A DNA stretch of 64,000 nt from Reticulascus tulasneorum (GCA_001557505.1 LSAX01000003.1:2976001-3040000), one strand, 5' to 3'; counted from the first letter of the stretch, positions 23,843 to 35,619 are shown. A program made the numbers and translations. The notes: a model not told the origin generated them from the letters alone.

Positions 23843-25189
23843 ATGGCACAACGACACCTCGCATATTCTTCTCTCTTGCGAGTCCTTCCAGTTATCCCAA
23901 TCAAAGACACAATGGAGGTGTCGGGGAAATTGGATGGCCTGGAGAGACTTCCGGTTGAGATTCTGCTGGATATCTATCAGCACTTGGATGTCGAAAGCAT
24001 TTTTGCTTTGAATCAAGTAAACACATTGTTCCACGGGCTCTTGAAAAGGAACAGGGCATCCATCATGTTGCCTGTACTGCAAAGAGAGTTTAGCCCGTTT
24101 CCCGAGCTGCTCCAAGTCTATACTGCTTCAGAGCAAGACTTGAACGGGCAGGGTGGCACCTATCAACCCCGCCGTATCATCTTCAGACGCTATCCAGGCG
24201 ACATGTCGGGCATTACCCTGTGCCGTGGCGGCTTCTCCTCTGGTTCCGATTCAACGAATCAGAAAGTTTCCTTTACCAAGGTTCTCAGAGGCGGGAAGCC
24301 CGTCAATGCGATCACATTCCCACCGCCACGGGCTGTTGCGCTCATAGATCGCGACATTGACTCAATCCTTGAATACTGTCTCGTTGTGCGAAAGTGGGAA
24401 CGTTTGTTTCCACAACTCCAATGGATTGCAGAACCAGCGAACTGTCGACAGCTGGAAAAACAGGAGAAAGAGAGACTTCGACGCGCCCTCTATCGTTGGT
24501 GGCTACATGCCTATTACTTCCATGGCGACTTCGCTCGCCCTCGGCCTGGCTTGCCCGAGTCTTTTGTCAATGATATTCGCACCAACCAGATGCGGATGTA
24601 TTCCACCAATGAACTCCTGGAACTGTTGGATCTCTTCAGTTCAGTCAAGAACCTTATCCAGCATTATGTTTACCCAAACCTGGAACAAAACCTGTCGCTC
24701 GTACGTTGATTCCGAGGATCTCATATGTTGAAATCGTATGCTAACTTGGTTTGGAAGGCCTCACAGTCCAATTCGCCCATGGGCCTGCTTGATCGAAGCC
24801 GTCGTGACCGCATTGTAAACACATATGCCAAGCTCACTCCTAAGGAACTGATGTTCTATTTCGAGAGGCTGTACAGCTACCCTCGCATGCGCCTTGTCAA
24901 TGATGTGAACTTTCGGCATCCTACATTTTCCCGGGACCAGGAGTCTCTGCAAGCCTCCGTCAGGTCCGCCATGGATGAGCGTCCGTGGCTTGATACTACT
25001 GTTGGTAGTATTGTGGACTTGGATGAATGCCGCATGGGCCAAAACGAGATTTTCAATCTTGATGCCAGTCTTGATGGGTCAATTCCCCGACCGGGAGTGT
25101 TCGCTCGCCCACGATTTGATTATTCTCCGCCTGGAGATGATGGGCGCAGCCTTGCAGAAGGACCCAATTCCTCCCCAAGTCATCGTTGA
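23843..25189 (+). CDS. F-box domain protein
   Basis: Exons 23843-24700 and 24758-25189 (57-nt intron, GTACGT donor, GCTAAC branch, GGAAG acceptor) give 429 residues. Residues ~30-70 form an F-box-like helix set: LERLPVEILLDIYQHLDVES followed by IFALNQVNTLFHGLLKRNR. F-box proteins recruit substrates to SCF ubiquitin ligases through Skp1. The remaining sequence has no repeat I recognise, which is common for fungal F-box proteins. An ATG at codon 24 (MEVSGKLDGLERL) is an alternative start closer to the F-box. Substrate and process are unknown. Confidence 0.75.
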
Positions 25190-26464
25190 CATGCTCTCGG
25201 TAGGGTGTTTTGCTGAGGTGGAAGTTGTACTACTTACTGTGTGGTTGCCGCTTTGATTTCAGTTCGCTTTTGGTAGGGCAAATATAAAACCGACCTTGGA
25301 TTGTTCGGTGACAAGGCAGATTATAGAGTTGATATTGGGAGATGCAACCATGTTGGATATAGAATCATGATACCTGTATAGCTCGTACTTGTCTATCTGT
25401 GGGGGGCTTGTTTTCAAGATCTTTATTTTCCTTCTACAACAGGTTTAATGTTATTTCGATTAATTCGGTTTGCAATGATATGATTACGGGCGCCTATTAT
25501 TTTTATTCCCACCTGCTGGCGTGACTTGACCACTACTGATATTATCATTGTGTTATTCTGAGTGTCGGTGGTGGACTGTAGGCGAACCCCAAGCCCCTGA
25601 CCGAGAGATGGAGAAGGCTGCGATATGCTTATTTATATGGTGGCGGGTCGCCCCATGTTCCATCTCAACTTAGCCACAGGCAAGGCCCAGGCGCTGGCGA
25701 TTTCTCGTCCAGTCAAATTATGCTGCACCTGAAATTTAATACCACTCACACCACGGCTTTTCACGATACTTACTTGCTGTGGGCGCATGTGTACTACGCG
25801 CCTACCATTGAATGGTTATTTACTGGAATGAATCCTATGACTTTTTCCCGACGGTATTGACGAGTATCTTTCGACGATCATAGCGATCCACACTCCTTCT
25901 AGGTTCGACGAAGCGTCCACCGTCTCATTGCGAAAGACCTGAGAGCAGCCCGTTCCTAGCTAGGTGCGGCACGCACTCATTATCAGCCTTCCGAGGTCAG
26001 TGAATCCGTCTTATTTCTTGGATTTTAATGCAACCGCCAGCGCTTTGAGGTCTAGTGACCTAGCAGGCCATGATCAAGTTCGACGCATCCGCCCCATCGT
26101 AGCCAGACCGACCCTCCTCTATCTGTAGGGGAATTGATTCCTTTGTTGGCTGCCGCGGAGTTGCGTTATAGCTGGTCCCAGGCCACAGATTCCCTTGTTG
26201 TCGCAGCACTTGTTTTCTGCTGTTAGATACATGAACTTTGGGTTCCGAAACATCTCGTTTTACTTCTTTCAACGCAGCGTTATATTTGTTACCTAAACAT
26301 GGACTGACCTAACACAGATCGTCACCAAAGACCGTGCTCATGAATGGACAAGTGCGCATATGAGCCGCACCATTTTGACCAGCCGCACATACGATCCCTA
26401 GAGGTAGCATAGTAACTGCACTCCATCCCAGCATTTTTTTACTTCTTTTCCTGCTCTCTAGAGG
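25190..26464. promoter_or_regulatory. 1.3-kb region upstream of hda1
   Basis: It contains the 3' end of the F-box gene unit and the hda1 promoter. A minus-strand 70-codon frame (26272-26060) is not convincing. A short pyrimidine run (TTTTTTTACTTCTTTTCC, 26435-26452) directly precedes the hda1 start codon. Confidence 0.4.
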
Positions 26465-28904
26465 ATGGATGAAGTCGACAAGGACGTGGTCATGGACGGC
26501 GAGGACCGGCTCATGGATGAAGCCCCCACTCCCAACGGTTTTGCCAACCTCAAGGGCCTCAACGACAACGAGACCGCATCTGATGAAGAAGATGAGGATG
26601 AGTACGAAGATGATTACGACGCCGACGCCGAGGGTCAACAGGTTGTTATCCAACTCCGCCGACGGGGATTGCTCCCAACTGGGTGTTGCTACGATGACCG
26701 GATGAAGCTTCATGTGAATGCCGACTTCGGCTCATTTCCTCACCACCCAGAAGATCCTCAGAGAATCGAGGAAATAGTAAAAGCATTTAAGAGAGCAGGC
26801 CTGCTCTATACAGGCCCAGAAGCAAACGTCGCCAAAATCATACGGGAGACACCAACCAAGTACATGTGGAGGATCGGCGCCAGGGAAGCTACCAAGGAGG
26901 AAATCCTCACAACCCATACGCCGGATCACTATCGCTGGGTCGAGGCGCTGTCAAAAATGGACTACGCCGAGCTGCGGCTCACGAGTCGGGAAATGGATCA
27001 AGGCCGCGCCTCGCTGTATGTCGGAAGCATGACCTACATGGCTGCTCTACTATCGGCGGGCGGTGCCATCGACACCTGCAAACAAGTGGTAGAGGGTAAT
27101 GTGAAGAACGCTTTTGCTGTCATCCGGCCGCCGGGTCATCACGCAGAGTATGACGCCCCTCTGGGCTTCTGCTTCTTCAACAATGTCCCTGTGGCCGTGA
27201 AGATTTGTCAACTCGATTATCCTACCGAATGCCGCAAAGTGCTGATTCTAGACTGGGACGTCCACCATGGCAACGGCATTCAGAACATATTCTATCAAGA
27301 CCCCAATGTTCTCTACATATCTGTTCACGTCTACCAAAACGGCCATTTCTATCCTGGCAAGCCTGATAATCCCCAGATGCCTGATGGCGGTCTAGAGCAC
27401 TGCGGTAGTGGACCTGGGCTGGGCAAGAACATCAACATTGGTTGGACTGATCAAGGCATGGGCGATGGTGAATACATGGCTGCTTTCCAGAAAATCATCA
27501 TGCCTATTGCCAAGGAGTTCAACCCGGATTTGGTGGTTATCTCGGCAGGCTTCGATGCCGCCGATGGGGACGAGCTCGGTGGTTGCTTCGTCACCCCGAC
27601 CTGCTACGCCCACATGACGCATATGCTCATGTCTCTGGCAGAAGGAAAGCTGGCGGTATGCCTGGAAGGTGGTTATAATTTACATGCCATCTCCACCTCC
27701 GCCGTAGCTGTCGCTCGAACGCTTATGGGTGAACCTCCCCCGAAGATGGAGATACCAAAGATCAACAAGGATGCTGCCAGGACCCTCGCCAAGGTGCAGG
27801 CCTATCAAGCGCCATACTGGGAGTGCATGCGGCCTGGTATTGTCAATGTCCCGGACATACAAGGTCTCAATGCCACTCGCCTACATGATTACATCCGACT
27901 TGGACAACGCCAGGAACTTCAGACGAAACACCAGATGATTCCACTGTACATACAACGAGACGTGCTCTTCAGGTCGTTTGAGAACCAGGTACTCGTAACG
28001 CCAAACATTCACCAAGCCCGCAGGATGCTTATCATTATTCATGATCCGTAAGTCTATCAAGCCCAACAATCACAACAGTAGCAGAGTCATTGATCAAAAC
28101 AGGCCGCAATTGCTTGCCCAACCAGACGCCATTGAGAGTACCCTCGAATCACATAACGCCTGGATAGTGGGTCTTGTCTTGTTTACCAGCAGATTGCTGA
28201 AGCTAACTTGCTCAGGTTGACGGCGTGACTGAATACATCGACTGGGCTACTCGTCACAAGTTTGGGGTGATGGATATCAATGTTCCGACATATGTCACTC
28301 AAGAAGAAGCAAGTGATCTGTCCATGCTCTGGAAAGGAAGCCCAAGCTAACATTTTCGACCTAGGACGCGGATTCCTTTATTCCTCGAATGGACGAGAAA
28401 GCGCTCCATCTTCAGCTGCAGGACCTGATTTGCTACCTCTGGGATAACTATATCCAGCTATACGATGGCGTGGACGAGATAGTCTTGATGGGTGTCGGAA
28501 ATGCGTATCTTGGTGTCAAGATCTTGCTCATGAACAGAGGCGAGTCCATCCTCAATCCATCTGCAATCTTGAATATGTTCTAACACGGCCCAGATTGCAA
28601 GTTGAGGATTTCCGCCGTGGTGAACTTCGTAACCGGCACACTACGGCCTGTCAAGTCCGACGTCGACACAGACCTCTCCGCGTGGTACAAGGAACACTCG
28701 CGCGTTTACATCGCGAGCGACCATGCCTGCTGGCAAAGCCCCGAGCTTACCCGCAAGGTGCAGAAGAGACGCTTCGGCACTGTTGTGCGCAGCGACATGG
28801 TGGGTCTCAATAAGATGATGAGATATCATGCGCAGGAGGCCCAGCAGTGGATGATGGACAGCGTATCACATGGTGACACCACTGAGGAGGATAAGATGAC
28901 CTGA
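26465..28904 (+). CDS. hda1: Class II histone deacetylase Hda1 with C-terminal Arb2 domain
   Basis: Exons 26465-28047, 28103-28166, 28216-28308, 28365-28539 and 28594-28904 give 741 residues. After an acidic N-terminus the deacetylase domain spans ~80-440. It has FGSFPHHPEDPQRIEEIVKA, the His pair in RPPGHHAEYD, FCFFNNV, the metal-binding segment DWDVHHGNGIQNIFY and SAGFDAADGDELGG. The C-terminal Arb2-like domain runs from IVDGVTEYIDWATRHKFGVM through EIVLMGVGNAYLGVKILL to ACWQSPELTRKVQKRRFGTV. Hda1 removes acetyl groups from histone H3/H2B and acts in silencing; in Neurospora HDA-1 is part of the HCHC complex. Two introns, starting at 28309 (GCAAGT) and 28540 (GCGAGT), fit only as GC-AG introns; GT alternatives break the conserved frame. 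Confidence 0.95.
28309..28364 (+). other. GC-AG intron 3 of hda1
   Basis: The donor is GAA|GCAAGT, the branch AAGCTAAC, and the acceptor GACCTAG. It joins QEE to DADSFIP in phase 0. Using the nearby GTGATC at 28313 would shift the frame and lose the conserved Arb2 sequence downstream. Confidence 0.8.
28540..28593 (+). other. GC-AG intron 4 of hda1
   Basis: The donor is AGAG|GCGAGT, the branch TTCTAAC, and the acceptor GCCCAG. It joins MNR to DCKLRISAVV with a phase-1 split codon. No GT donor in the neighbourhood gives the right phase. Confidence 0.75.
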
Positions 28905-29463
28905 GTGGGACTTTGTCTGGCGAGGAGCTGCATGCAGATATCACACCAGTTGCGCCAGGGATCAGGAGCTGGTTCTTGTGCAATAGAGTCACAGGAGTTC
29001 TGGGCTTCTTGGTTGAACGACTTTTAAAGGCTCACTTGTGTCTAGGTGTCATTTAGTTTTACTGGACAAACTCGTTTATAGCTTGCCTAGCCTATTTATT
29101 GCTACTATACCTGCCTTAGTGCCACGTATGAGGAGAAATCAAACAGCAGCATGCTTGAGGCCATACCAGAGTTGTAAAGCACAGAGGCGTATGGTAGAGT
29201 ACAGTACAGTACAATTGCCATACAAACCGTTGTTTTTTAGCACGGTGCTGTCTCCCTTATCTTATCCCGGAAAGGAACTTCCCGGAATGCCGACAAATTT
29301 AATCTTGTACGTAGAACTTTCCACTCGACGGGGACTGCATGCATGGGGCACCGCGATTTGGACCTTCTCTAACCATCAACCGGCACGAAAAGCCAGCTTC
29401 GTTCTGAGTTCGCCAGCTCTTCCTTCCCTCAATCAAGGAGCACGCACTTCAACACCGCACAAA
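28905..29463. other. Intergenic region between hda1 and the SR-rich gene
   Basis: About 560 nt carrying the hda1 3' end and the promoter of the SR-rich gene. The small imperfect repeat AGAGTACAGTACAGTACAA lies near 29196-29214. A plus-strand frame opens at 29038 and runs across the start of the next gene; its sequence has no recognisable character. Confidence 0.4.
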
Positions 29464-32344
29464 ATGGATCGCGATAATCGTAGGAGCAGGTCAGTACTTT
29501 TCTCATTCTCTCACAAGGCCCCCAAGTCCCCGTTCATTCCGCGTGGGATCACCCCCCTATCCACTTGGTTTGGTTATCCGGTTATCATCATATGCTGCCC
29601 AGCTTCTTGGACTGGGTGACTGGGTCGCAAATCGCTGCTGGAGCGGCCTGCAATTCGTCTGCTGGATTATGGGCAACAATACCTCGAAGACGTCTTCTTT
29701 TGGCGATGGAGCGCAACAGCACGAGCATGAGCAGAGGCGTCTGCGCTCTCAGCGGTCTGGCGATTCGGTCTTCAGACGGCACTATCGGTCTCTACTTGGA
29801 TTCGATCCTCCGCCTTTCAGACGTCCCGGTCGCGCGCCCATACTCGATCAAACGCCCTCGCAATTACACGACGAGACCGGAGAAAGAAGGAGTGATCAAC
29901 AGCCGGCCCTGCCGCAACCCACCCATTGCACACCTCCGATGCTCCCAGCGCTCGAACGTTCCCCTTCGTTTGACTTCTCAGAATCATACATCGAGATCGA
30001 AGAGATTGAGGAGATTGAGGAGATTGAGGACGCTCAGGCGATACTTGCAACATTGCCGTCTCCCGTTATGCCACCTCTACGAATCATCTCTCCCTCTTAC
30101 CTCGAATCCACCTCTGCCAGAACACGAAGCCAAAGTTCGCAAGAATCGCACAACGAAGAAGAACTTGCTCCCCTATCTTCAGGACAATTCGGCCCATCTG
30201 ACTCCTAGAGCAAGAATCAAAGAGCCAGGCTTCGTTCCGAAATCGCAGAATGGAGGCGCACTATTCCCATCAGCCAAATACCTCCACGTCATCACCCAGC
30301 ATCTGAGTGGAGAAACAGACAGCTCGTCCGGACGCGCCCACGACCAAACTTTGCGCAGGAAGTTTTCACAAGTCGAACAAGGCGAGATCAAGAGAAGAAG
30401 GTCGAACGCGACGTATACTGTCTCGGAACCCGCAGAGACGCGCCCCCAGTGTCTTCCCTTTGGAGGGTCTCGTTCCCTCCACCAGATCAAGAAGGAAGCC
30501 CCTGTACCTTGCAGCCAACGCTAGAAGTCCAAGCCTGTTCAAGGGCAAGCTTATCTCGAATTTCCAAAGGGAAGGAAAAGGCTATTCAGATGCCCGGCGA
30601 GTCTGGTTCTCAAATCGACTCACCGTAACCTGCTAGCCTTGTTGGGTATGGAGAAAAGGACACCAGGAACAAAACCGCAGAGCGATTGGACGTTGAACCC
30701 AGCCATTCGGATACTGCCACGCGCCCAACCATCAGTCGGAGGGCAAAGCAGCATGCTAACTAGGAAACATAGGTATGACGACGGCGAGGTCACTAGATAT
30801 GGCGCTGGCGAGTCTTGGAGACCTTTCCCTAGAGATCGGTCCCCTCGGCGAGCTAGAAGCCCGCCGCGAGATCGTGACCGCGATCGAGAACGGGAACGGG
30901 AAAGACCCAGAAGCCCGCCGCCTGCATCCGATAGCTATGTGCCTGGCAGATCTCCACGTCGCCGATCGAGAAGTGCAGACCGATATCGACGAGAGAGGTC
31001 GCGAGACAGAGATACCTGGAGGAGACGAGACAGAACTAGGAGCCCAGTAAGACGGCCCTCGCCAAGACGTAGTCTGTCCCGGCGACGAAGTCCTCCTGCC
31101 CGCTCCCCGGCCCCAAGGGATGAAAGAAGCGACCGAGCCAGGTCACCTCGTCGTGATAGAGATAGAGACCTTGACAGAAGAGATGAAAGGTATGAAGACT
31201 GCGCCACACCGTTGCATTATGCTAATTTCTACATAGAAGGCGTTCACGATCACCATATGGCCGAGACAGAGGACATCGCGATAGAAGTCCGCCAAGAAGG
31301 TCGCCGCCACCCGGACCTCGGGGAGGCTACCGGCCACGATCTCGCAGTGCGAGTCGCCGTGGTGGTGAAAGATACGTTGGATCGGCATACAGACGGGGAA
31401 CTCCGCCTCGAGAGTCTGGTATTTCGTCGGCCATCACATCTCGGTCAGCTTCAGGCAAGTCGTCACCACATCCAAATGTTTCAGGAGCACGTTCGCGGCC
31501 GCAGTCACGGGAGCACACTCCCATACACTCTGGTGCTTCTGCATCCTTCACGATTCGCGAAGCACCAAAGGCTGCCCCGCAAGAGCCGGCCCCGTCCGTG
31601 GCTAAAACACCACCTCGTGGGCCAGCCGCATTACGTGCTCCTCCAACTGGACCTGCCGTGTCCCGAAACTTCACTGCTCCTGCCGGCTCACCAGCTGTTC
31701 AGCCACATAGACACCCGCAAACCCCGAGCGCACCGCCCCCGCGTGCAGATGTCGTCATGACCAGCCCAACAATTCCACCTGCGGGTCCAAGAGGTTACGT
31801 GCCTCCAGCGCGAGGCGGTGGATACAGTGCACGCGGTGGTCGTGGAGGATGGGGTTCCGTCCCTCCCCGACATATCCCCATGCCATCACCTTCACCTTTG
31901 GCGACGGGACCGCCTTCCAGCAGCATTCCTACTGGTCCGCGTGGTAGCATCTCTAACTCCGTACCAACGACTCCCTCGGCAACGCCAAAATCATTTAATC
32001 CCCCAACTGGCCCTGCAGCCCATGGTGGCGGCCCCAGACCTACCCTTGCTCAGAGCATGCTGGCGACTCTCCCACCCCTTATCCCTGGTGGGAAACTTGA
32101 TCCTGGACTTCTGCCAACAACTACAGGGGTTACAAGGGAAATTGAACCGCACTACAAGAAGTTGAAGACGGAGGAAGAGAAGCTACGGGTAGAGCTTGAG
32201 GTGAAGCATGAGAAGCTTCGCCAAAGTCTTGCTACGTGGAACAAGCTGGAGCTGGAGTCCAAGGCTTGGAAGACAAGGGTTGATCTTAGTGAAGCGTCGA
32301 TGAAAAGTTTGGCGGGTGAAGGCCTGGGCGGTGCTGCTTTTTGA
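29464..32344 (+). CDS. Arg/Ser-rich (SR-like) nuclear protein, serine/arginine repetitive matrix type
   Basis: Exons 29464-29489, 30773-31189 and 31237-32344 give 516 residues. Exon 1 encodes MDRDNRRSR, and splicing (GTCAGT donor; GCTAAC branch, CATAG acceptor) restores ...RRSRYDDGEVTRYGAGESWR. Residues ~25-200 are dominated by RS, RD, SPRR and RDRDRDRERER runs. A Pro/Gly-rich centre follows (AKTPPRGPAALRAPPTGPA, RGYVPPARGGGYSARGGRGG) and then a conserved-looking C-terminal coiled coil (GVTREIEPHYKKLKTEEEKL, RQSLATWNKLELESKAW). Such proteins are usually linked to pre-mRNA splicing or nuclear speckles, which is an inference here. Intron 1 is 1283 nt, extreme for this genome, and contains a coding-like frame (see separate entry). 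An internal start would be needed if that intron is not spliced. Confidence 0.8.
29669..30208 (+). CDS. Unrecognised ORF nested in intron 1 of the SR-rich gene
   Basis: A 179-codon frame beginning MGNNTSKTSSFG, which fits an N-myristoylation signal (Gly2, Ser/Thr at position 6). The rest is low-complexity: Arg/Gln-rich, then RSPSFDFSESYIEIEE followed by repeats of EEI, then Ser/Pro-rich. The frame ends at TAG 30206-30208, but the same frame stays open for a further 139 codons to TAA 30626-30628. A second frame (29565-30524) is also open over the same stretch. I do not recognise the protein. It may be a real nested gene on the same strand, a decayed gene, or a chance consequence of low stop-codon density. 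No promoter evidence. Confidence 0.35.
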   Translation: MGNNTSKTSSFGDGAQQHEHEQRRLRSQRSGDSVFRRHYRSLLGFDPPPFRRPGRAPILDQTPSQLHDETGERRSDQQPALPQPTHCTPPMLPALERSPSFDFSESYIEIEEIEEIEEIEDAQAILATLPSPVMPPLRIISPSYLESTSARTRSQSSQESHNEEELAPLSSGQFGPSDS

Positions 32345-33418
32345 AGACTCTCGTTTCTCAACGACACCGTATAGAGCTTTTCAGAGTCTCTTACCAGCAG
32401 TGCGGGCCGGAGCCATGGAGGATTGTCAGCGTTAATGTGTATGAACAGCGAGGGTTAAGCCCATGTACCACTAGGTATTCAGTGGCTTGTATGGTCATTT
32501 ACGATACCCTTTGGAAAGTATAATAGACTGACTGAAATTGGGAAAATGAAGATTCCGTCTTGTAGAGGTGACGGTGGGCTCTGTTATCACAACCAAAACG
32601 CAGCCGCCTGTTGGCCGCAACAAGTTGGCCCAGTCCCAGCCCCAGTCCAGGCCAGCCAACAATGACATCTATGTGAGGTTGCATCATTCGTCGGCCGGCA
32701 GATCCCGTTAGTTCCTGCAGTTGCGAGACGGGAAGATCTACCCATGCATACCTAAGCATCATGCAGGAGGCTCTACAGCAGCTGACTTGCTCAATCCCCC
32801 CAATCATAGGTACTCCAAATTGGGGGCCACATGTGTTGGTGCTATTTGGCCCCAGAGTGCCATGAAAAGCCCCAACGTTTAGACAACCAACCGTGTTGTT
32901 CCTGTTGCTATGGATTATAAAGACGTTTGTTAGTCCTCATGTTTCATTGATATGCCAGACTTGGCCCCAACGTCGACAATGGCATGCGCCAGCCATCCAA
33001 CGAACCACGAAGCATCGCCCAACAGTGGCTCAGGATTCTTCGAAGATGCAGATTCACCTTCGAACTAGAGAATCATGCCTGTGTTTCATGTTTTGCACGC
33101 CTGCCAACATGGTGGGCATGCTCACGGCTATCGGCCAGATACACTCACTGCGGCAAGGCTTATGGGATGGGTACGGATCACGTCTACAGGCAGCCTGGAT
33201 TTTTGCAAGTGAGGTTGGCGAGACCAACGTAGAAAATGGCTGAGTTGACTTGATGGCGAGGATAGTTAGCTGCCCGCGGCGAGATATAATTATCATTGCC
33301 GTGTATAAGAGTGTGTGTGTTCCCCGTCAATCATCTCCAAAGGTTCGCACTCCCGCTCCAGCTATCCTATTCATCGTCTCCTGCGAGTATAAACTATACA
33401 ACGCCCACATTCTTTAGG
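32345..33418. other. Intergenic region between the SR-rich gene and the GPI-anchored protein gene
   Basis: About 1.07 kb. A TATA-like TATAATTATC lies near 33285-33294, roughly 125 nt before the next start codon. A 116-codon frame (32893-33243) has no recognisable features. No RNA gene is seen. Confidence 0.4.
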
Positions 33419-35619
33419 ATGGTTCGCCAAAGAGCCCTGCTCTCCTGCTTTGTAGCGAGTCTGCTCTCTCCCTTCGCAGCTGGCGTAGCCTGCCCAGCAA
33501 ACCGAGACAGGCCATACGGATGCGGGAACTCTGGCAGCCTGCCGCATAACATTAATTGGGAGCTTCAAGGCCAACCGCTGATCAGCTTGTATGTCCTCTT
33601 TTTGTCCGTTCATTTCCAGTTATCGTGGATCTGTACTTACCAATCACAGGACAAACTCCTCCGCGGGTGACTCCAGCTTCGAGGTGAATTGCAAGAAATG
33701 CCAGACATGGGGTACCGTTAGACCGTCGTTCAAGAACCAGGACTCGAGGAACCCTCTGGTCGAGGTGGAGTTTAACGGCGTGGGTGCCTACTTCGACTTT
33801 TCTCTCAAATCGTCTACGCTTGCTACGCAGGCAATTCAATTGCTGCCTACTCAACCAATATACAGATCAGTCAGTATTTGCAAAGCTGGACATTCGAAGG
33901 TGTACTGACTAAAAACAGCAGAACAAAGGCCACGGTGCCAAGTTTTGGGTATACGTCGACCTCATTTTCAGAGTCACGGACGCCATTGACTTTGAGGGCG
34001 GGTTCCATCTGTCGATTGCTGACCAGTCCTCTCTCACCATCGACTTGAACGACGAGCAGATCCAAGATGTCGACTTGTACGTATTCCACTTCTCGCCAAC
34101 ACGGTGCCAATATCAATGCTAATTACCGAGCAGTAAGAAAGGCACCATGCACCAGAGCATTCCAATCATGGTCAACTCGGGGAGCGCAGTATTCACAGCC
34201 GACCTGCGCGTCCGCGTTCACAGTGAGATTTGGAAGCACAAAGATGACGGTGCTGGGAAGAGCAGGACCGTCGCCGGGGCCTACATCAATCTGGTCGAGT
34301 TCACCTCAGACCTGAGTGGCGACTCGGATACGTGCCCCCCAAGCGAAGAATGGTACATCAATGCCGGGGCGTATGCCGCGGAGAGCCAAGGAGAAAGCCA
34401 GGTTGTCGTACCGACGGAGTCGACCATCTTCTACTCGGGCACGTATGCCCCTGATTGCGCTGTTCCCAAGACTACTTCGGTAGCCGAGCAAAAGATGACC
34501 ACCACGTCTGAAGCCTCGCACGCCTGGACTACTACGCCAGACAGCAGTACAGCCACGACTAGTACCGAGGACGCAACCACGACCCCAAGTTTGCAAAAGA
34601 CGACGGTAACCTCAGAGGCACGGGGCAAGACAACAGAAGCAACCACATCTGCCCCCGTAGCTCGTCGCGCAATCCCTGTTCAGCCGGACTACCTCAACAC
34701 AACCACCACGGTCGTCACATCCTGCCGGGCACATATCATCAACTGCCCGACACAGTACACGACGAAGATCACAGTGACAGCCACCACGTCAAGCGAGTCG
34801 TCGTCCGTCCCCCACGCGACGAGTGACTCTCCCAGCACGCTGTGGAAACGGCATGACGAGAAGCAAACGCCGACAATGACAGACGGCCAGGAGTTCACGT
34901 CGCTGGGGACGCCGATCGTCTCGACTTTCGCGCCGCCTGCTGAGACCACGTCGGTGCTGGCAGATGAAACGACGACGTTGACGACCACAACCTCCTCCAC
35001 TGTTACCATCACGTCTGTGTCCACCGCCACAATGACGATCTCGTCTACATCTTCAGTCATGGGCGAGTGGGGCGCTTCTGATACCAACCCATCTTCTTCA
35101 ACAAGCCCGCCACTCTCCAGTACCACAGCTGCAAGTTCATCGTCTAAGTCCTCTGTCCCGGCCGAGATGGCAACGACATGGAGCGCTTCCGATGTGAAGC
35201 CATCTTCCTCGACAAGTCCGCCACTATCAAGCACTACAGTTACAAGTTCATCGTCTGAATCTTCCGTCCCGGGCGAGACTTTAACAGCAGGGAGCGCTTC
35301 CGACGTCAAGCCATCTTCCTCGACAAGCCCACCACTGCCAAGTACCACGAATACAAGTTCGTCGTCGGTGGGAACAAATGGTTGGCATCCCACCAGCACC
35401 AAGCCCCATGGCTCGGGGGGCTTGGGCTGCTCTAAGAGTGCGCCTTCGCAGTCGCAGGCAACCGGATCTCGGGAGCAGACCACTACATCAACCTACGTGA
35501 TGCCCCGGCAGCCGAGTCAGATCATCACACTACCCAACATAGGCCCGAAGCTGGATGTCGCGGGCCGGAGTGGTCTGGCTTTTGTGCTCTTCTTACTCGC
35601 GTTGCTGGTTTTGTTCTGA
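33419..35619 (+). CDS. Secreted Ser/Thr-rich, probably GPI-anchored cell-surface glycoprotein
   Basis: Exons 33419-33588, 33650-33869, 33919-34076 and 34134-35619 give 677 residues. The N-terminus is a clear signal peptide (ALLSCFVASLLSPFAAGVA). Residues ~25-330 look globular and beta-rich: FEVNCKKCQTWGTVRPSF, VEVEFNGVGAYFDFSLKSS, GAKFWVYVDLIFRVTDAIDF. I do not know a name for this domain. Then comes a long Thr/Ser-rich stalk with three 37-residue tandem repeats (about 35074-35406) around SDVKPSSSTSPPLSSTT. The C-terminus SGLAFVLFLLALLVLF after a small-residue patch is typical of a GPI-attachment signal. Cell-wall or plasma-membrane location is inferred. The third exon has a tandem CAGCAG acceptor, so residue Gln may be optional. 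Confidence 0.8.
35074..35406 (+). repeat. Three 111-nt (37-codon) tandem repeats in the Ser/Thr stalk
   Basis: Unit starts fall at 35074, 35185 and 35296, exactly 111 nt apart. Each encodes an AS-D-x-x-PSSSTSPPL core. The last copy diverges at its end. Coding repeats of this kind change stalk length in surface glycoproteins. Confidence 0.85.

Noticed and set aside
34689..35483. 264-codon minus-strand frame over the Ser/Thr stalk
   Set aside because: Antisense of repetitive coding DNA in a gene with signal peptide and GPI signal; its Val/Asp-rich composition is a mirror artefact.
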